From contig JAAYOB010000005.1 of the NCBI GenBank assembly GCA_012520575.1, forward strand, positions 1 through 64,000: a stretch of DNA of 64,000 nucleotides. Reading direction: 5' to 3'. Below the pieces are notes generated by a model. The model ran no database searches. It saw only the letters and a list, made by a program, of their open reading frames with translations, and was not told where the DNA came from. Shown in pieces: positions 35,008-44,586 of this stretch. Within the stretch, counting starts at the first letter, position 1. Each line of letters begins with the position of its first letter. The position numbers and the translations under genes are program-made. The DNA comes from Candidatus Stramentimicrobium fermentans (GTDB lineage: Bacteria; Atribacterota; Phoenicimicrobiia; Phoenicimicrobiales; Stramentimicrobiaceae).

Positions 35008-36282
35008 TTGTTAGTACAAGTACCAAAAGGAACCAATGATATACTCCCTGCACAGATAGATTACTGGTATTATCTGGAAAATATCATAAAAGAGGTGTTG
35101 CAAAACTTTGGTTATCGGGAAATAAGGACGCCTGTTTTTGAATATACCGAATTATTTGTAAGGGGAATTGGAGAGACCACAGATATAGTGGCCAAAGAGA
35201 TGTTTACTTTTTCCGATAAAAAAGGGCGAAGCCTTACCTTGCGGCCGGAAGGTACTGCCCCGGTAATTAGGGCTTATCTGGAACACAACCTGAGCAGAGA
35301 AAATCCTTTAACTAAACTATTCTACATAGAAAGTATGTTTCGCAGTGAGAAACCGCAGGCAGGCAGATTCAGACAGTTCCATCAATTCGGTGCCGAAGCT
35401 ATTGGTTCACCTTTACCGATCATTGATGCAGAGATAGTCGTTGCCGCGCTCTTCATTTTTCAAAAATTAGGGCTAACTGACCTAACCCTGCACTTGAACA
35501 GTGTAGGCTGTAAGCAATGCAGGCCAAAATACTTAGATGCTCTGAGAGATTATTTTCGAGAAAAAAAAGCTCAATTATGCGCTGACTGTCAGTTACGCTA
35601 TGAAACAAACCCGCTCAGGATACTCGATTGCAAAAAAGAACAGTGCCGGGTAATTGTCGGAAAATGCCCTTCGATCTTTAAATATCTGTGCCGGGATTGT
35701 GCTGCACATTTTGATGCCTTAAAAGTATATCTCGATAAACTCGGTATTACCTATCAGATTAACCCATTTCTGGTAAGAGGATTGGATTATTATACTAAAA
35801 CTGCTTTTGAAATTATCTCAGGGGAATTAGGTGCGCAAAATGCCATATGTGGTGGGGGAAGGTACGATTATCTGGCAGAAGAACTTGGCGGCAAACCTAC
35901 CCCGGGAGTCGGCTTTGCCGCCGGTATGGAAAGAGTTTTAATGACCATAATCAAACAAAATATTGAAATCCCTTTATGGGGAGGAATTAAGGTCTTTGTT
36001 GCGGTAACCGGCCAGGATGGAGTTAATACTGCCCTTGAAATTGCCAACCAGCTAAGATCAGCAGGTGTTGCTGCCGATATGGATTTTTTAGGAAAAAGCT
36101 TAAAAGCCCAATTGAGAATGGCTAACAAGTTACAGATTCCCTATGTACTTATCTTAGGTCCCGACGAATTAAAAGAGAATGCGGTATTAATTAAAGACAT
36201 GGAGGAAGGGACTCAGGAGACAGTCTCCTTAAAAAATATTTTATTCCATCTTAAATCACTGATTTTAAAGAATAAAATTTAA
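35008..36282 (+). CDS. hisS: Histidyl-tRNA synthetase
   Basis: A 424-residue class II synthetase. The HisRS signatures are present: KGTNDILPAQ, FELRPEGT-equivalent LTLRPEGTAPVIRAY, RQFHQFGAEAIG, histidine motif LVRGLDYYTKTAFE and CGGGRYDYL. A cysteine-rich patch near residues 170-230 (CKQC, CADC, CRDC) resembles the zinc-type insertion in some bacterial HisRS. The TTG start at 35008 follows AAGGAG. The T-box leader upstream controls it together with asnS and aspS. Confidence 0.94.
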   Translation: MLVQVPKGTNDILPAQIDYWYYLENIIKEVLQNFGYREIRTPVFEYTELFVRGIGETTDIVAKEMFTFSDKKGRSLTLRPEGTAPVIRAYLEHNLSRENPLTKLFYIESMFRSEKPQAGRFRQFHQFGAEAIGSPLPIIDAEIVVAALFIFQKLGLTDLTLHLNSVGCKQCRPKYLDALRDYFREKKAQLCADCQLRYETNPLRILDCKKEQCRVIVGKCPSIFKYLCRDCAAHFDALKVYLDKLGITYQINPFLVRGLDYYTKTAFEIISGELGAQNAICGGGRYDYLAEELGGKPTPGVGFAAGMERVLMTIIKQNIEIPLWGGIKVFVAVTGQDGVNTALEIANQLRSAGVAADMDFLGKSLKAQLRMANKLQIPYVLILGPDELKENAVLIKDMEEGTQETVSLKNILFHLKSLILKNKI

Positions 36283-36330
36283 AACCCATCATTATGTTAT
36301 CTTTTTTGGAAATAAGGAGGAAGATAGTTT

Positions 36331-37626
36331 ATGGAAGTGATTTCAATATCGGAGGTAGGAAAACATGATACAGAACATGTCTGTATCAAAGGGTGGCTCT
36401 ATAACCAACGCTCCAGTGGAAAAATAAAATTCATGGTTATTCGAGATGGAACAGGGTTTTTACAGGGAACGCTGATAAAAAGTGAGATGGAAGAACAATA
36501 TTTTAATCTATTAGATGAGTTGCATTACGAATCGTCTATTGTAGTGGAAGGGGTTATAAAAAAGGAGCAGAGAGCGCCCAGCGGATATGAAATGCTGGTC
36601 AAGACTATTCGGGTGGTTCAAAATGCTCAGGAAGACTATCCTATCTCTCTTAAAAAACATGGAGTAGCTTTTCTGATGAATTATCGGCATCTTTGGCTCA
36701 GGACCCAAAGGCAAAATGCCATTTTAAGAATCAGAGTTGAAATCGTAAAAGCAATCCACCATTTTTTACAGCAAAGAGGGTTTTATCTAATTGAATCTCC
36801 TATACTGACTCCCGCTGCTTGTGAGGGAACGACAACGCTTTTCGAAACCGATTATTTTGAAGACAAAGCTTATTTAACCCAGAGCGGTCAATTGTATAAT
36901 GAAGCTTCAGCTATGGCTTTTGGTAAAGTTTATTGTTTTGGTCCCACCTTCAGGGCAGAGAAGTCCAAAACGAGGAGACATCTGATGGAATTTTGGATGG
37001 TGGAACCGGAGGCCGCCTATTTTAGCTTTGAAGATAATAATCAGCTGCAGGAAGAATTGGTCGTTGCCATTGTACAGCATGTTTTGCAGGCTTGTCCCTT
37101 AGAATTAAAAATATTGGAAAGGGATGTCTCATTGTTGGAAAAAGTGCAATCACCCTTTCCTTACTTATCCTATGATGATGCGATTAAGATAATACAAAAG
37201 CATGGCAGTTCCACTCAGTGGGGAGATGACCTTACCGGAGAAGATGAGACCATCGTTTCTAAGTATTATGACCGTCCTGTCTTTATTCACCATTTTCCAA
37301 CTAAATGCAAAGCTTTCTATATGAAACCTGATCCGGAAAGACCCGAAACGGTTTTGGGAGCCGATTTAATTGCTCCTGAAGGGTTTGGAGAGATAATTGG
37401 CGGCGGAGAACGTATAGATGATTATCAGCTGATTAAAGACAGGATTAGAGAGCATCAACTACCGGAAGAAGATTATCAATGGTATATAGATTTGAGGAAA
37501 TATGGTTCGGTTCCCCATTCCGGTTTTGGTCTGGGAATTGAAAGAACCGTTGCCTGGATTTGCAATCTTCCCCATATCAGGGAGGCTATTGCCTTCCCGC
37601 GCATGCTGCATAAGATTTATCCGTAA
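36331..37626 (+). CDS. asnS: Asparaginyl-tRNA synthetase
   Basis: A 431-residue class IIb synthetase. An N-terminal OB-fold anticodon domain (VCIKGWLYNQRSSGKIKFMV) is followed by the catalytic core: motif 2 in FGPTFRAEKSKTRRHLMEFW, motif 3 in GFGLGIERTVAWI, and TPAACEGTTTLFETDYF. The RSSGKI loop and GLGIERTVAW are AsnRS-like and not AspRS-like. It charges tRNA-Asn directly, and the tRNA-Asn gene is also in this window. AAGGAGG precedes the ATG. It lies between hisS and aspS. Confidence 0.88.
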   Translation: MEVISISEVGKHDTEHVCIKGWLYNQRSSGKIKFMVIRDGTGFLQGTLIKSEMEEQYFNLLDELHYESSIVVEGVIKKEQRAPSGYEMLVKTIRVVQNAQEDYPISLKKHGVAFLMNYRHLWLRTQRQNAILRIRVEIVKAIHHFLQQRGFYLIESPILTPAACEGTTTLFETDYFEDKAYLTQSGQLYNEASAMAFGKVYCFGPTFRAEKSKTRRHLMEFWMVEPEAAYFSFEDNNQLQEELVVAIVQHVLQACPLELKILERDVSLLEKVQSPFPYLSYDDAIKIIQKHGSSTQWGDDLTGEDETIVSKYYDRPVFIHHFPTKCKAFYMKPDPERPETVLGADLIAPEGFGEIIGGGERIDDYQLIKDRIREHQLPEEDYQWYIDLRKYGSVPHSGFGLGIERTVAWICNLPHIREAIAFPRMLHKIYP

Positions 37627-37629
37627 ACT

Positions 37630-37792
37630 CGCAGTATGCCGTGAATCGCGCGAAGTGCGCGGTAGGAGATCCCGAGTAAAAATGTGAAAGATGTGGGAGT
37701 AATCGGGTGAGGCCATCACAACAGCTAATTGCCGGAAATAGAGTTGTTTTAATCTGAAAACCGAGATTCGAAAACTGTAAACCGTTTTTTTA
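37630..37792 (+). repeat. Degenerate dispersed intergenic repeat between asnS and aspS
   Basis: Contains a CGCGCGAAGTGCGCG hairpin with GGTAGGAGATCCCGAG, a variant of the GTCATTGCGAGC family, then a GAAAACTGTAAACCG tail at 37770-37784 that is nearly repeated in reverse orientation at 59214-59229. It sits in the aspS leader without disrupting a gene. Confidence 0.5.
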
Positions 37793-37823
37793 ACTTTATA
37801 TTAAAAACAAGGAGTGGACTGAA

Positions 37824-39623
37824 ATGACCTTATCAGAACAAGAACAAAATGAAATGAAATTATGGAAAAGAACTCATAGTTGCGGAGAATTGAATAAAGG
37901 TAATATTGAAGAAAATGTTACCCTGATGGGATGGGTTAATTCCCGTCGAGACCATGGCGGACTAATTTTCATTGACTTAAGGGATAGAGAGGGCAAAACG
38001 CAGATTGTTTTTGACCCAAAAGTTTCCAAAGAAGCACATCAGCTGGCTCATAACATTCGTAATGAATTTGTTATTGCGGTCAAGGGAGAGGTGTCATTCA
38101 GAGGAAAGGATGCCATAAACCCTAATATGAAAACCGGCGAAATAGAAATCCGAATTAGTGAAATGCAGATACTAAGCCAGTCCAAACAACTTCCTTTTAG
38201 TATTAGCGAATACTCCGATGTAGGTGAGGATGCCCGCTTAAAATATCGTTATTTAGACCTCAGAAGGACTGAGATGAAAAACAATATAATCCTGCGCCAT
38301 AAAGTCTCTTTATTAATTAGAAATTTTTTAAACAAAAAAGGATTTTTAGAGATAGAAACACCATTTTTAACGAAAAGTACACCGGAAGGTGCGAGAGACT
38401 ACATTGTTCCCAGTCGGGTAAATCCGGGTAAATTTTTTGCCCTTCCCCAATCACCGCAGTTATTTAAACAATTACTAATGATCAGCGGTTTTGATAAATA
38501 TTTTCAGATAGTGAGGTGCTTTAGAGACGAAGATTTAAGAGCTGACCGGGCACCGGAATTTACTCAATTAGATATGGAAATGTCTTTTATTGACCGCGAT
38601 ATACTCTTTAACCTTATTGAAGAGTTAATGGCAACTCTATTTAAAGAAATTCTCTCGGCAGAGGTTAAGAGACCCTTCCCCAGACTTGATTATGATGATG
38701 CCATGTCGCATTATGGTATTGATAAACCTGATTTAAGATATGGCATGAAGATTCATAATCTAAATGAGTTTTTTAAGGATACCCAATTTAGTCCTTTTTC
38801 AGAGGTGCTGGCCGGTAATGGTAAAATTGGTGCTCTTAAAACTGAGCAGCCCGAAAAATTTTCCAGAAAAAATATTGATGACTTAGATCTTTTTGTAAAG
38901 TCATTGGGATTAGGAGGCTTAATTTCTATTCGTTTTAAGGAGGGAAGCGAACTCCAGTCCTCTTTAAAAAAATACATTACCGAAGAGACAGCGGCATTGC
39001 TGAAAAAAGAGATGCAAGCCCAACCGGGAGACCTTGTTTTTATAGCTGCCGGCAGCACTGAAAAAGTAAATCAAGTGTTAGGCTTGCTGCGTATAAAAAT
39101 TGCCAACACTTTAAAGATAATTCCAAAAGAGCAATATAAATTCTTATGGGTAACCAATTTTCCGTTATTTGAATATTCTCAGACCGAAAAACGGTATACT
39201 TCAGTGCACCATCCCTTTACTGCTCCGGTAGATGAAGATATCGCTATGCTGGAAAGTAACCCCTATCAGGTTCGTTCTAAGGCTTATGATTTAGTACTGA
39301 ATGGCAATGAAATTGGAGGAGGAAGTATTCGTATTCACCGTACCGAGCTGCAGCAAAAAATATTTAATTTATTGGGAATAAAAGCCGAAGAGGCCGAACA
39401 GAAATTCGGCTTTCTACTGGAAGCATTGCAATATGGTCCTCCGCCGCATGGAGGAATTGCCTTTGGAATGGATAGGATTGTGATGCTGTTGGCAGGTGCA
39501 TCTTCCATACGTGATGCAATCGCCTTTCCCAAAACAGCAAAAGCTACCTGTCCTTTAACCGGGGCGCCCTCTGAGGTCAGCTCGGAGCAATTAAAGGAGC
39601 TTCATATAAAGTTGGACCTTTAG
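37824..39623 (+). CDS. aspS: Aspartyl-tRNA synthetase, with a non-discriminating-type signature
   Basis: A 599-residue bacterial AspRS: OB domain (VTLMGWVNSRRDHGG), motif 2 region FRDEDLRADRAPEFTQLDME, the bacterial GAD insertion (about 290-420), and motif 3 GIAFGMDRIVMLLAG. His44 in RRDHGG corresponds to the residue that is His in non-discriminating AspRS (for example Pseudomonas aeruginosa) and Leu in discriminating ones (E. coli). It may therefore also charge tRNA-Asn with Asp, even though asnS lies immediately upstream. ATG at 37824 follows AAGGAG. Confidence 0.94.
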   Translation: MTLSEQEQNEMKLWKRTHSCGELNKGNIEENVTLMGWVNSRRDHGGLIFIDLRDREGKTQIVFDPKVSKEAHQLAHNIRNEFVIAVKGEVSFRGKDAINPNMKTGEIEIRISEMQILSQSKQLPFSISEYSDVGEDARLKYRYLDLRRTEMKNNIILRHKVSLLIRNFLNKKGFLEIETPFLTKSTPEGARDYIVPSRVNPGKFFALPQSPQLFKQLLMISGFDKYFQIVRCFRDEDLRADRAPEFTQLDMEMSFIDRDILFNLIEELMATLFKEILSAEVKRPFPRLDYDDAMSHYGIDKPDLRYGMKIHNLNEFFKDTQFSPFSEVLAGNGKIGALKTEQPEKFSRKNIDDLDLFVKSLGLGGLISIRFKEGSELQSSLKKYITEETAALLKKEMQAQPGDLVFIAAGSTEKVNQVLGLLRIKIANTLKIIPKEQYKFLWVTNFPLFEYSQTEKRYTSVHHPFTAPVDEDIAMLESNPYQVRSKAYDLVLNGNEIGGGSIRIHRTELQQKIFNLLGIKAEEAEQKFGFLLEALQYGPPPHGGIAFGMDRIVMLLAGASSIRDAIAFPKTAKATCPLTGAPSEVSSEQLKELHIKLDL

Positions 39624-39654
39624 CAAATACCGATAGTGCAATATTTTAGGTGAA

Positions 39655-39683
39655 TTGCATTTAAATAAAAAATATGCTATATT
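39655..39683 (+). promoter_or_regulatory. Sigma-70 promoter of the 6S RNA
   Basis: TTGCAT and TATATT are separated by exactly 17 bp, with a predicted start near 39690. It lies 31 bp after aspS. Confidence 0.7.
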
Positions 39684-39689
39684 GTAACT

Positions 39690-39940
39690 GCAAGGCAAAT
39701 AAGATTAGTTGCCCTGCTGTGATCGCTAACTGAATAAGTTTTGACCCAACACTTTTCCAAAAAGGAAATTGATCTCCGGGTGTGAAATGCAAGCCTGTGG
39801 TTTTCCGAAAGGTTTGCCTAAAATTAACAGCGATGTTAATTAACTGGACGCATGAAGCATTCGGGTAAATATCCACCTGTTTGAGGGTCGGATTCAAAAC
39901 TTGTTGTTTGCGGCATAGCAGGGTTATTGTTTGTCTGTCG
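39690..39940 (+). ncRNA. ssrS: 6S RNA (regulator of RNA polymerase), upstream of 5-formyl-THF cyclo-ligase
   Basis: About 250 bases without an open frame. A long-range closing stem is visible: CCCTGCT (39712-39718) pairs with AGCAGGG (39917-39923), extended by GGCAAATAA near the start and TTATTGTTTGTC near the end. An inner stem joins ATCGCT and AGCGAT. The rod shape with an internal bubble, the length, and placement just before a YgfA homologue match 6S RNA, which often precedes ygfA. Ends are approximate, and other structured RNAs cannot be excluded. Confidence 0.68.
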
Positions 39941-39966
39941 GCAATTTCTATTTCTGTATATTTATT

Positions 39967-40572
39967 ATGGTCAGATTAAGTAAACATTCTATCAGAAAAA
40001 AGCTCTTAAGTGAAAGAAGCAAACTATCACCGGAAATAATTTTGGAAAATAGTAAAAAAATAACAGAATCTTTGCTTAAATTAGATATATATCAACAATC
40101 AACCAACATTATGCTCTATATTGCCACTCCATCTGAAGTGCAGACCGAGGAAATTATAAAAACTGCTCAAAAAGATAGAAAAAAAGTTTTTGTTCCCCTA
40201 ATTATTCGGAGAGATCAGCCCATGCTTCCTTCTTTGTTAAATGATTTTGAAAAAGAGCTTTCTACCGGCTATTTAGGAATACTGCAGCCAAGAAAAGAAT
40301 TCTTCAGAATTTATCCTCCCAGTATTTTAAATCTCATAATAGTTCCCGGAGTTGCCTTTACACTTCAGGGTCATCGTTTAGGCCGGGGAGGAGGATATTA
40401 TGACCGATTCCTTAGTCAGTTAAAAAAGGACACTATATCGGTAGCACTTGCTTTTGAAATGCAAATTTTAGCTCAGATACCTCATGACCAAAATGATTTT
40501 CCGGTAGATTACATTATAACCGAACAGAGAGTAATTCCAATCAGAAGTCCTTTGTTAAAAGATGAAAATTGA
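39967..40572 (+). CDS. ygfA: 5-formyltetrahydrofolate cyclo-ligase
   Basis: A 201-residue YgfA/MTHFS-family enzyme: IRKKLLSERSKLSP start, ATPSEVQTEEII, VPGVAFTLQGHRLGRGGGYYDRFL (the signature GRGGGYYDR). It converts 5-formyl-THF plus ATP to 5,10-methenyl-THF. No strong ribosome-binding site precedes the ATG at 39967; an in-frame TTG at 39931 lies inside the 6S RNA and is less likely. It may be transcribed by read-through from the 6S RNA promoter. Confidence 0.9.
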   Translation: MVRLSKHSIRKKLLSERSKLSPEIILENSKKITESLLKLDIYQQSTNIMLYIATPSEVQTEEIIKTAQKDRKKVFVPLIIRRDQPMLPSLLNDFEKELSTGYLGILQPRKEFFRIYPPSILNLIIVPGVAFTLQGHRLGRGGGYYDRFLSQLKKDTISVALAFEMQILAQIPHDQNDFPVDYIITEQRVIPIRSPLLKDEN

Positions 40573-40722
40573 CCTGAATAACAATTATAAAAATATTAGA
40601 CTTAATTATCGGCTGAAGATTAGAAACAAAAAAAGTATATTTTCTCTAAATTGTGATTAATAGTAATATAAGTAAATATGTGATAATATTGACACACGAA
40701 TTAAGAAGGAGATTACCAGTCC

Positions 40723-42717
40723 ATGGAAAAACAAAATGATACACCTGAAGAAAGAACAGAAAATCAAAGTCCGGAGCAAATGGATACAATGCTCAATGAT
40801 TCATTGAAGGACTTTAAGCAGATCAGGAGCGGGGAAGTTGTACGAGGCAGGATTATTAAAGTTGAGGAAGATGGATACCATATTGACATCAACTATAAGA
40901 TGGAAGGTTTTCTCCCCACTGAGGAAGATTCTTTGCTGGGAAAGAGCCAGCATAGAGTACACCACACTCTGGAAATAGATGATGAAATTGAGGTCTATAT
41001 TGTTCGTGTTGATGAAAAAAATGGACAGATTCATCTATCCCGGGAGAGAGCCCGTTATATAACCTTATGGGACCGGCTGTTTAATGCCTTCAAGAACAAG
41101 AAATCAATAGAAGGTGAAGTTATTGAAAAAAATTCCAATGGACTGATGGTAGATATAGGGGTTAAAGCTTTTGTGCCCTTGTCCCAGGTAGAGCAGAGAT
41201 TTATTACCGAACAAGACCTGGAGAAATACGTAGGTAAAAAATTATCTTTCCTTATTCTAAAACTGGATAAAGCAAAAAATAATGTTGTATTATCGCACTG
41301 CGAAGCTTTGGAAAAAGAGAGAGAATCCATGAGACAGAAAACTTTAGCCAATCTGAAAGTAGGGCAAATCTCAGATGGCAAAGTGGTTAATATTACCGAT
41401 TTCGGTGCTTTTGTAGATATCGGGGGTATTGAAGGGTTGCTGCATCTTTCTGAAATTACCTGGAAGGAAATTAGAAATCCTCTGAGTCTGATCCAGAAAG
41501 GTGATGAAGTTAAGGTAAAGGTTATAGATTTTAATAAAGAACAGAAAAGGATATCTCTCAGCATAAAACAATTAAATCCCAATCCCTGGGATGAAGTGGA
41601 AAAAAGATATAGTGTCGGCGATGAAGTTGAGGGAAAGGTCATTAGTATTAAGGATTTTGGTGCTTTTATTGAATTAGAAGAGGGATTGAATGGTTTATTG
41701 CATATTTCCGATATGTCCTGGGCTTATACCAGGACACCTCAGGAAGTCTTAGCAGAAAATGAAACAGTAAAAGTCAGAGTACTCGATATCAATAAAGAAG
41801 AAAGAAAGATGTCGCTCGGCTTAAAACAGCTCATGGCAGACCCCTGGACCAATATTGAAGAAAAATATGCCCTGGGTAATACAGTAGAGGGAAAAATAAC
41901 CCAGGTGACCTCCTATGGGGCAAATGTAGAATTAGAACCGGGTGTGTCCGGCATTATTCATCTATCTGAAATCGATTGGAAATACATTGAAAGGCCATCC
42001 TCCATCCTAAAAAAATATGCAGTTCTGCCCTTAAAAGTAATTAAAATTGACGAAAAAGACCGTTTATTATTTTTAAGCAGAAAGCAGGCATTGCCCAATC
42101 CCTGGATTGATATTGAACAAAAATATAAGATTAACGATACGGTCAAGGCAGTGGTGCAGAGATTGAAAAATTTTGGTGTTTTCGTTTCCCTCGATGAAAA
42201 AATCGAAGGGTTTATACCATTTTCCGAAATCACCTGGGAAGACATTAAACACCCCAATCAAGTACTTAAAAAAGGTGACGAGTTGGAACTGAAAATAATT
42301 GAAATAGATCCGGGGAAGTTCCAGATAACCTTAAGCCGTAAACAACTTTTGCCTAATCCCTGGACTGAGATAAAAAAGAAATATGGAACAGGAACTATTG
42401 TAGAAGGAAAAGTGGTTAATATTACCGATTTCGGTGTCTTTGTAAACCTGGAAAAAAATATTGACGGTCTGGTTCCTCTCTCTGAAATATCTCCTAAAAG
42501 AATTGAAGATGTTAATAGCGTACTTGCAATTGGCGATACAGTCCAAGCTCTGGTAACCAGAATTGATGATAGGCGAAAGAAGATCAGTCTTAGTATCAGA
42601 AGAGCAGAAAGAGAAGCGCAGAAGAGACTGGTCAAAGATTTTAATAAACAAGAGGGCAATGAAAAAATTTTACTCAAAGATGTCTTTGGGGATATTTTAA
42701 ATTTTAAAGAGAAATAA
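40723..42717 (+). CDS. rpsA: Ribosomal protein S1-like, seven S1 domains
   Basis: A 664-residue protein of tandem S1 RNA-binding domains. Seven are recognisable, each with a V-G-V-x-x-FGAFV-like core: near residues 40, 120, 210, 295, 380, 465 and 550 (for example GKVVNITDFGAFVDIGG and GKVISIKDFGAFIELEE). E. coli S1 has six. The first two are the more divergent pair, as in S1. It would bind mRNA on the 30S subunit or act in general RNA binding. AAGAAGGAGA precedes the ATG. It is followed 16 bp later by a pilB gene. Confidence 0.88.
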   Translation: MEKQNDTPEERTENQSPEQMDTMLNDSLKDFKQIRSGEVVRGRIIKVEEDGYHIDINYKMEGFLPTEEDSLLGKSQHRVHHTLEIDDEIEVYIVRVDEKNGQIHLSRERARYITLWDRLFNAFKNKKSIEGEVIEKNSNGLMVDIGVKAFVPLSQVEQRFITEQDLEKYVGKKLSFLILKLDKAKNNVVLSHCEALEKERESMRQKTLANLKVGQISDGKVVNITDFGAFVDIGGIEGLLHLSEITWKEIRNPLSLIQKGDEVKVKVIDFNKEQKRISLSIKQLNPNPWDEVEKRYSVGDEVEGKVISIKDFGAFIELEEGLNGLLHISDMSWAYTRTPQEVLAENETVKVRVLDINKEERKMSLGLKQLMADPWTNIEEKYALGNTVEGKITQVTSYGANVELEPGVSGIIHLSEIDWKYIERPSSILKKYAVLPLKVIKIDEKDRLLFLSRKQALPNPWIDIEQKYKINDTVKAVVQRLKNFGVFVSLDEKIEGFIPFSEITWEDIKHPNQVLKKGDELELKIIEIDPGKFQITLSRKQLLPNPWTEIKKKYGTGTIVEGKVVNITDFGVFVNLEKNIDGLVPLSEISPKRIEDVNSVLAIGDTVQALVTRIDDRRKKISLSIRRAEREAQKRLVKDFNKQEGNEKILLKDVFGDILNFKEK

Positions 42718-42732
42718 TCAGAGGTATTAGTA

Positions 42733-44454
42733 TTGGAAATAGATAAAAAAAATAATATCTATTTTGCAAATTTAAGATTGGGTGAAATCCTTATCAATGA
42801 GGGTGCTATAAGCTCAGAGCAGCTAAAAAAAGCGCTGGAAGTTCAAAAAATCGATAGAAAAAAGAAGGTAGGAGAAATACTGCTCGAGCAGGGAGTAATT
42901 ACTCAAAGGCAGCTCAATAATGCTTTGCAATATGTCTATGGGACCGAATATATTGAACTGAAGGATGCGATCATAGACCCGGAAATAGTTACTCTTATTC
43001 CCAAGAATATCGCCCTTCGATACAAAGTGGTGCCTCTCAATAAAGAAGACAGCACTTTAACCATTGCCATGGCTAATCCGTTGGATGTAAACGCTATTGA
43101 TTATATCAGAGGATATACCCGCCTGGAAGTTAACCCCAAATTCGCAAGCGAAAATGAAATTATTAATGCCCTGAGTCATTATCACGATGCAGGAGAACAG
43201 TTTGATGACCTTTTAGAAAAGGTTGATATAGCTACTATAAGTGATGTAAATGACGAAGTAAACCTTTCTGCTTTAGAGGCTATCAGCCAGGAAGCCCCTA
43301 TTATTCAATTAGTGAATATGATAATTGTAGATGCTATTAAAGAAAGGGCTAGCGATATCCATTTAGAACCCAATCAGAGAGGTTTGTTAGTTCGTTATCG
43401 TATTGATGGCATATTACACGATATTCGTATGTTGCCTGTTAGAGTTCGGCCGGCGGTAATTTCTCGAATTAAAATATTATCTTATATGGACATAGCGGAA
43501 AGGCGTTTACCCCAGGATGGCCGCTTTCAGCTCCGTTTTGGAGCCCGTGAGGTCGATTTGAGGGTATCCTCAATCCCTACCGTTTTTGATGAAAAAATTG
43601 TAATTAGAATTTTAGATAAGAGTCAGGGAGTAATTTCTCTGAAAAGTATCGGTTTTACCGATACCCAATTGAATGAATTCCGCCGGATGATAAGTAGGCC
43701 GCATGGTATTATTCTTATTACCGGACCAACCGGTAGCGGTAAGAGCACCACCCTTTATGCCGGTTTAAATGAAGTTGACTCTACCAGCAAGAATGTAATT
43801 ACGGTTGAAGACCCGGTAGAATACAAATTAGACCGGATAAACCAGATAAATGTCAGACCAAAAATAAACCTTACTTTTGCTAATGCGCTCCGCTCTATTT
43901 TACGTCAGGACCCCGATATTATTATGATTGGTGAAATGAGGGACTCCGAAACTGCCCATATTGCTGTGCAATCTGCCCTGACCGGGCATCTTGTCTTTAG
44001 TACACTGCATACCAATGATGCGGTTGGCTCTTTAACCCGTATGATTGATATGGGAGTAGAGCCCTTTTTGATTGCCTCCTCTATAATTGGAGTTATGGCG
44101 CAAAGATTAGTTCGAAAAATATGTGAACACTGTAAAGAAGAATATACACCGGATGAAAATATTTTTGATGATCTCCGGCTTAATTTTGAGTTGCCTGATA
44201 AAAAAAGCATCAAGCTTTATCGGGGTAGGGGCTGCAGCCACTGCAAAAATACCGGCTACTATGGCCGGACATCTATTTTTGAGATGATACCTATAAATGA
44301 TGAGATTCGCTCTCTCATTTTGAAAAAAACTTCCAGCAATGAGATAAAAGAAGTTGCTATCCGTTATGGCATGAAGACACTTTTGGATAGCGGAATAGCT
44401 AAAGCCCTGGCTGGAATTACCTCTATTGACGAAGTATTCCGAGTAGCTGTATAA
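42733..44454 (+). CDS. pilB: Type IV pilus assembly ATPase (first PilB/GspE)
   Basis: A 573-residue secretion ATPase. The N-terminus has two MshEN-like halves (LRLGEILINEGAISSEQLKK and VGEILLEQGVITQRQLNNAL), a known cyclic-di-GMP binding arrangement in this family. The core has Walker A GPTGSGKSTTLYAG, Asp box VEDPVEYKL, Walker B DIIMIGEMRDSETA and a zinc-binding tetracysteine (CEHC and CSHC). It drives pilus extension. The TTG at 42733 follows GAGGT. It lies between rpsA and alaS, apart from pilC. Confidence 0.91.
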   Translation: MEIDKKNNIYFANLRLGEILINEGAISSEQLKKALEVQKIDRKKKVGEILLEQGVITQRQLNNALQYVYGTEYIELKDAIIDPEIVTLIPKNIALRYKVVPLNKEDSTLTIAMANPLDVNAIDYIRGYTRLEVNPKFASENEIINALSHYHDAGEQFDDLLEKVDIATISDVNDEVNLSALEAISQEAPIIQLVNMIIVDAIKERASDIHLEPNQRGLLVRYRIDGILHDIRMLPVRVRPAVISRIKILSYMDIAERRLPQDGRFQLRFGAREVDLRVSSIPTVFDEKIVIRILDKSQGVISLKSIGFTDTQLNEFRRMISRPHGIILITGPTGSGKSTTLYAGLNEVDSTSKNVITVEDPVEYKLDRINQINVRPKINLTFANALRSILRQDPDIIMIGEMRDSETAHIAVQSALTGHLVFSTLHTNDAVGSLTRMIDMGVEPFLIASSIIGVMAQRLVRKICEHCKEEYTPDENIFDDLRLNFELPDKKSIKLYRGRGCSHCKNTGYYGRTSIFEMIPINDEIRSLILKKTSSNEIKEVAIRYGMKTLLDSGIAKALAGITSIDEVFRVAV

Positions 44455-44586
44455 TACTCAGCATAGCTATATAATCATTTTGTAAATATAATTTTTTCTA
44501 GTCTATTTATATACACCAACTATATGTTAATTAATTTCAAATCTACTCGATAGTTTGGTTATTTTTTTATAGAAAAGGAATTCAAC

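Noticed and set aside
41055-41642. Minus-strand frame of 195 codons inside rpsA
   Set aside because: Shadow of the S1 repeats; serine-rich composition typical of antisense frames.
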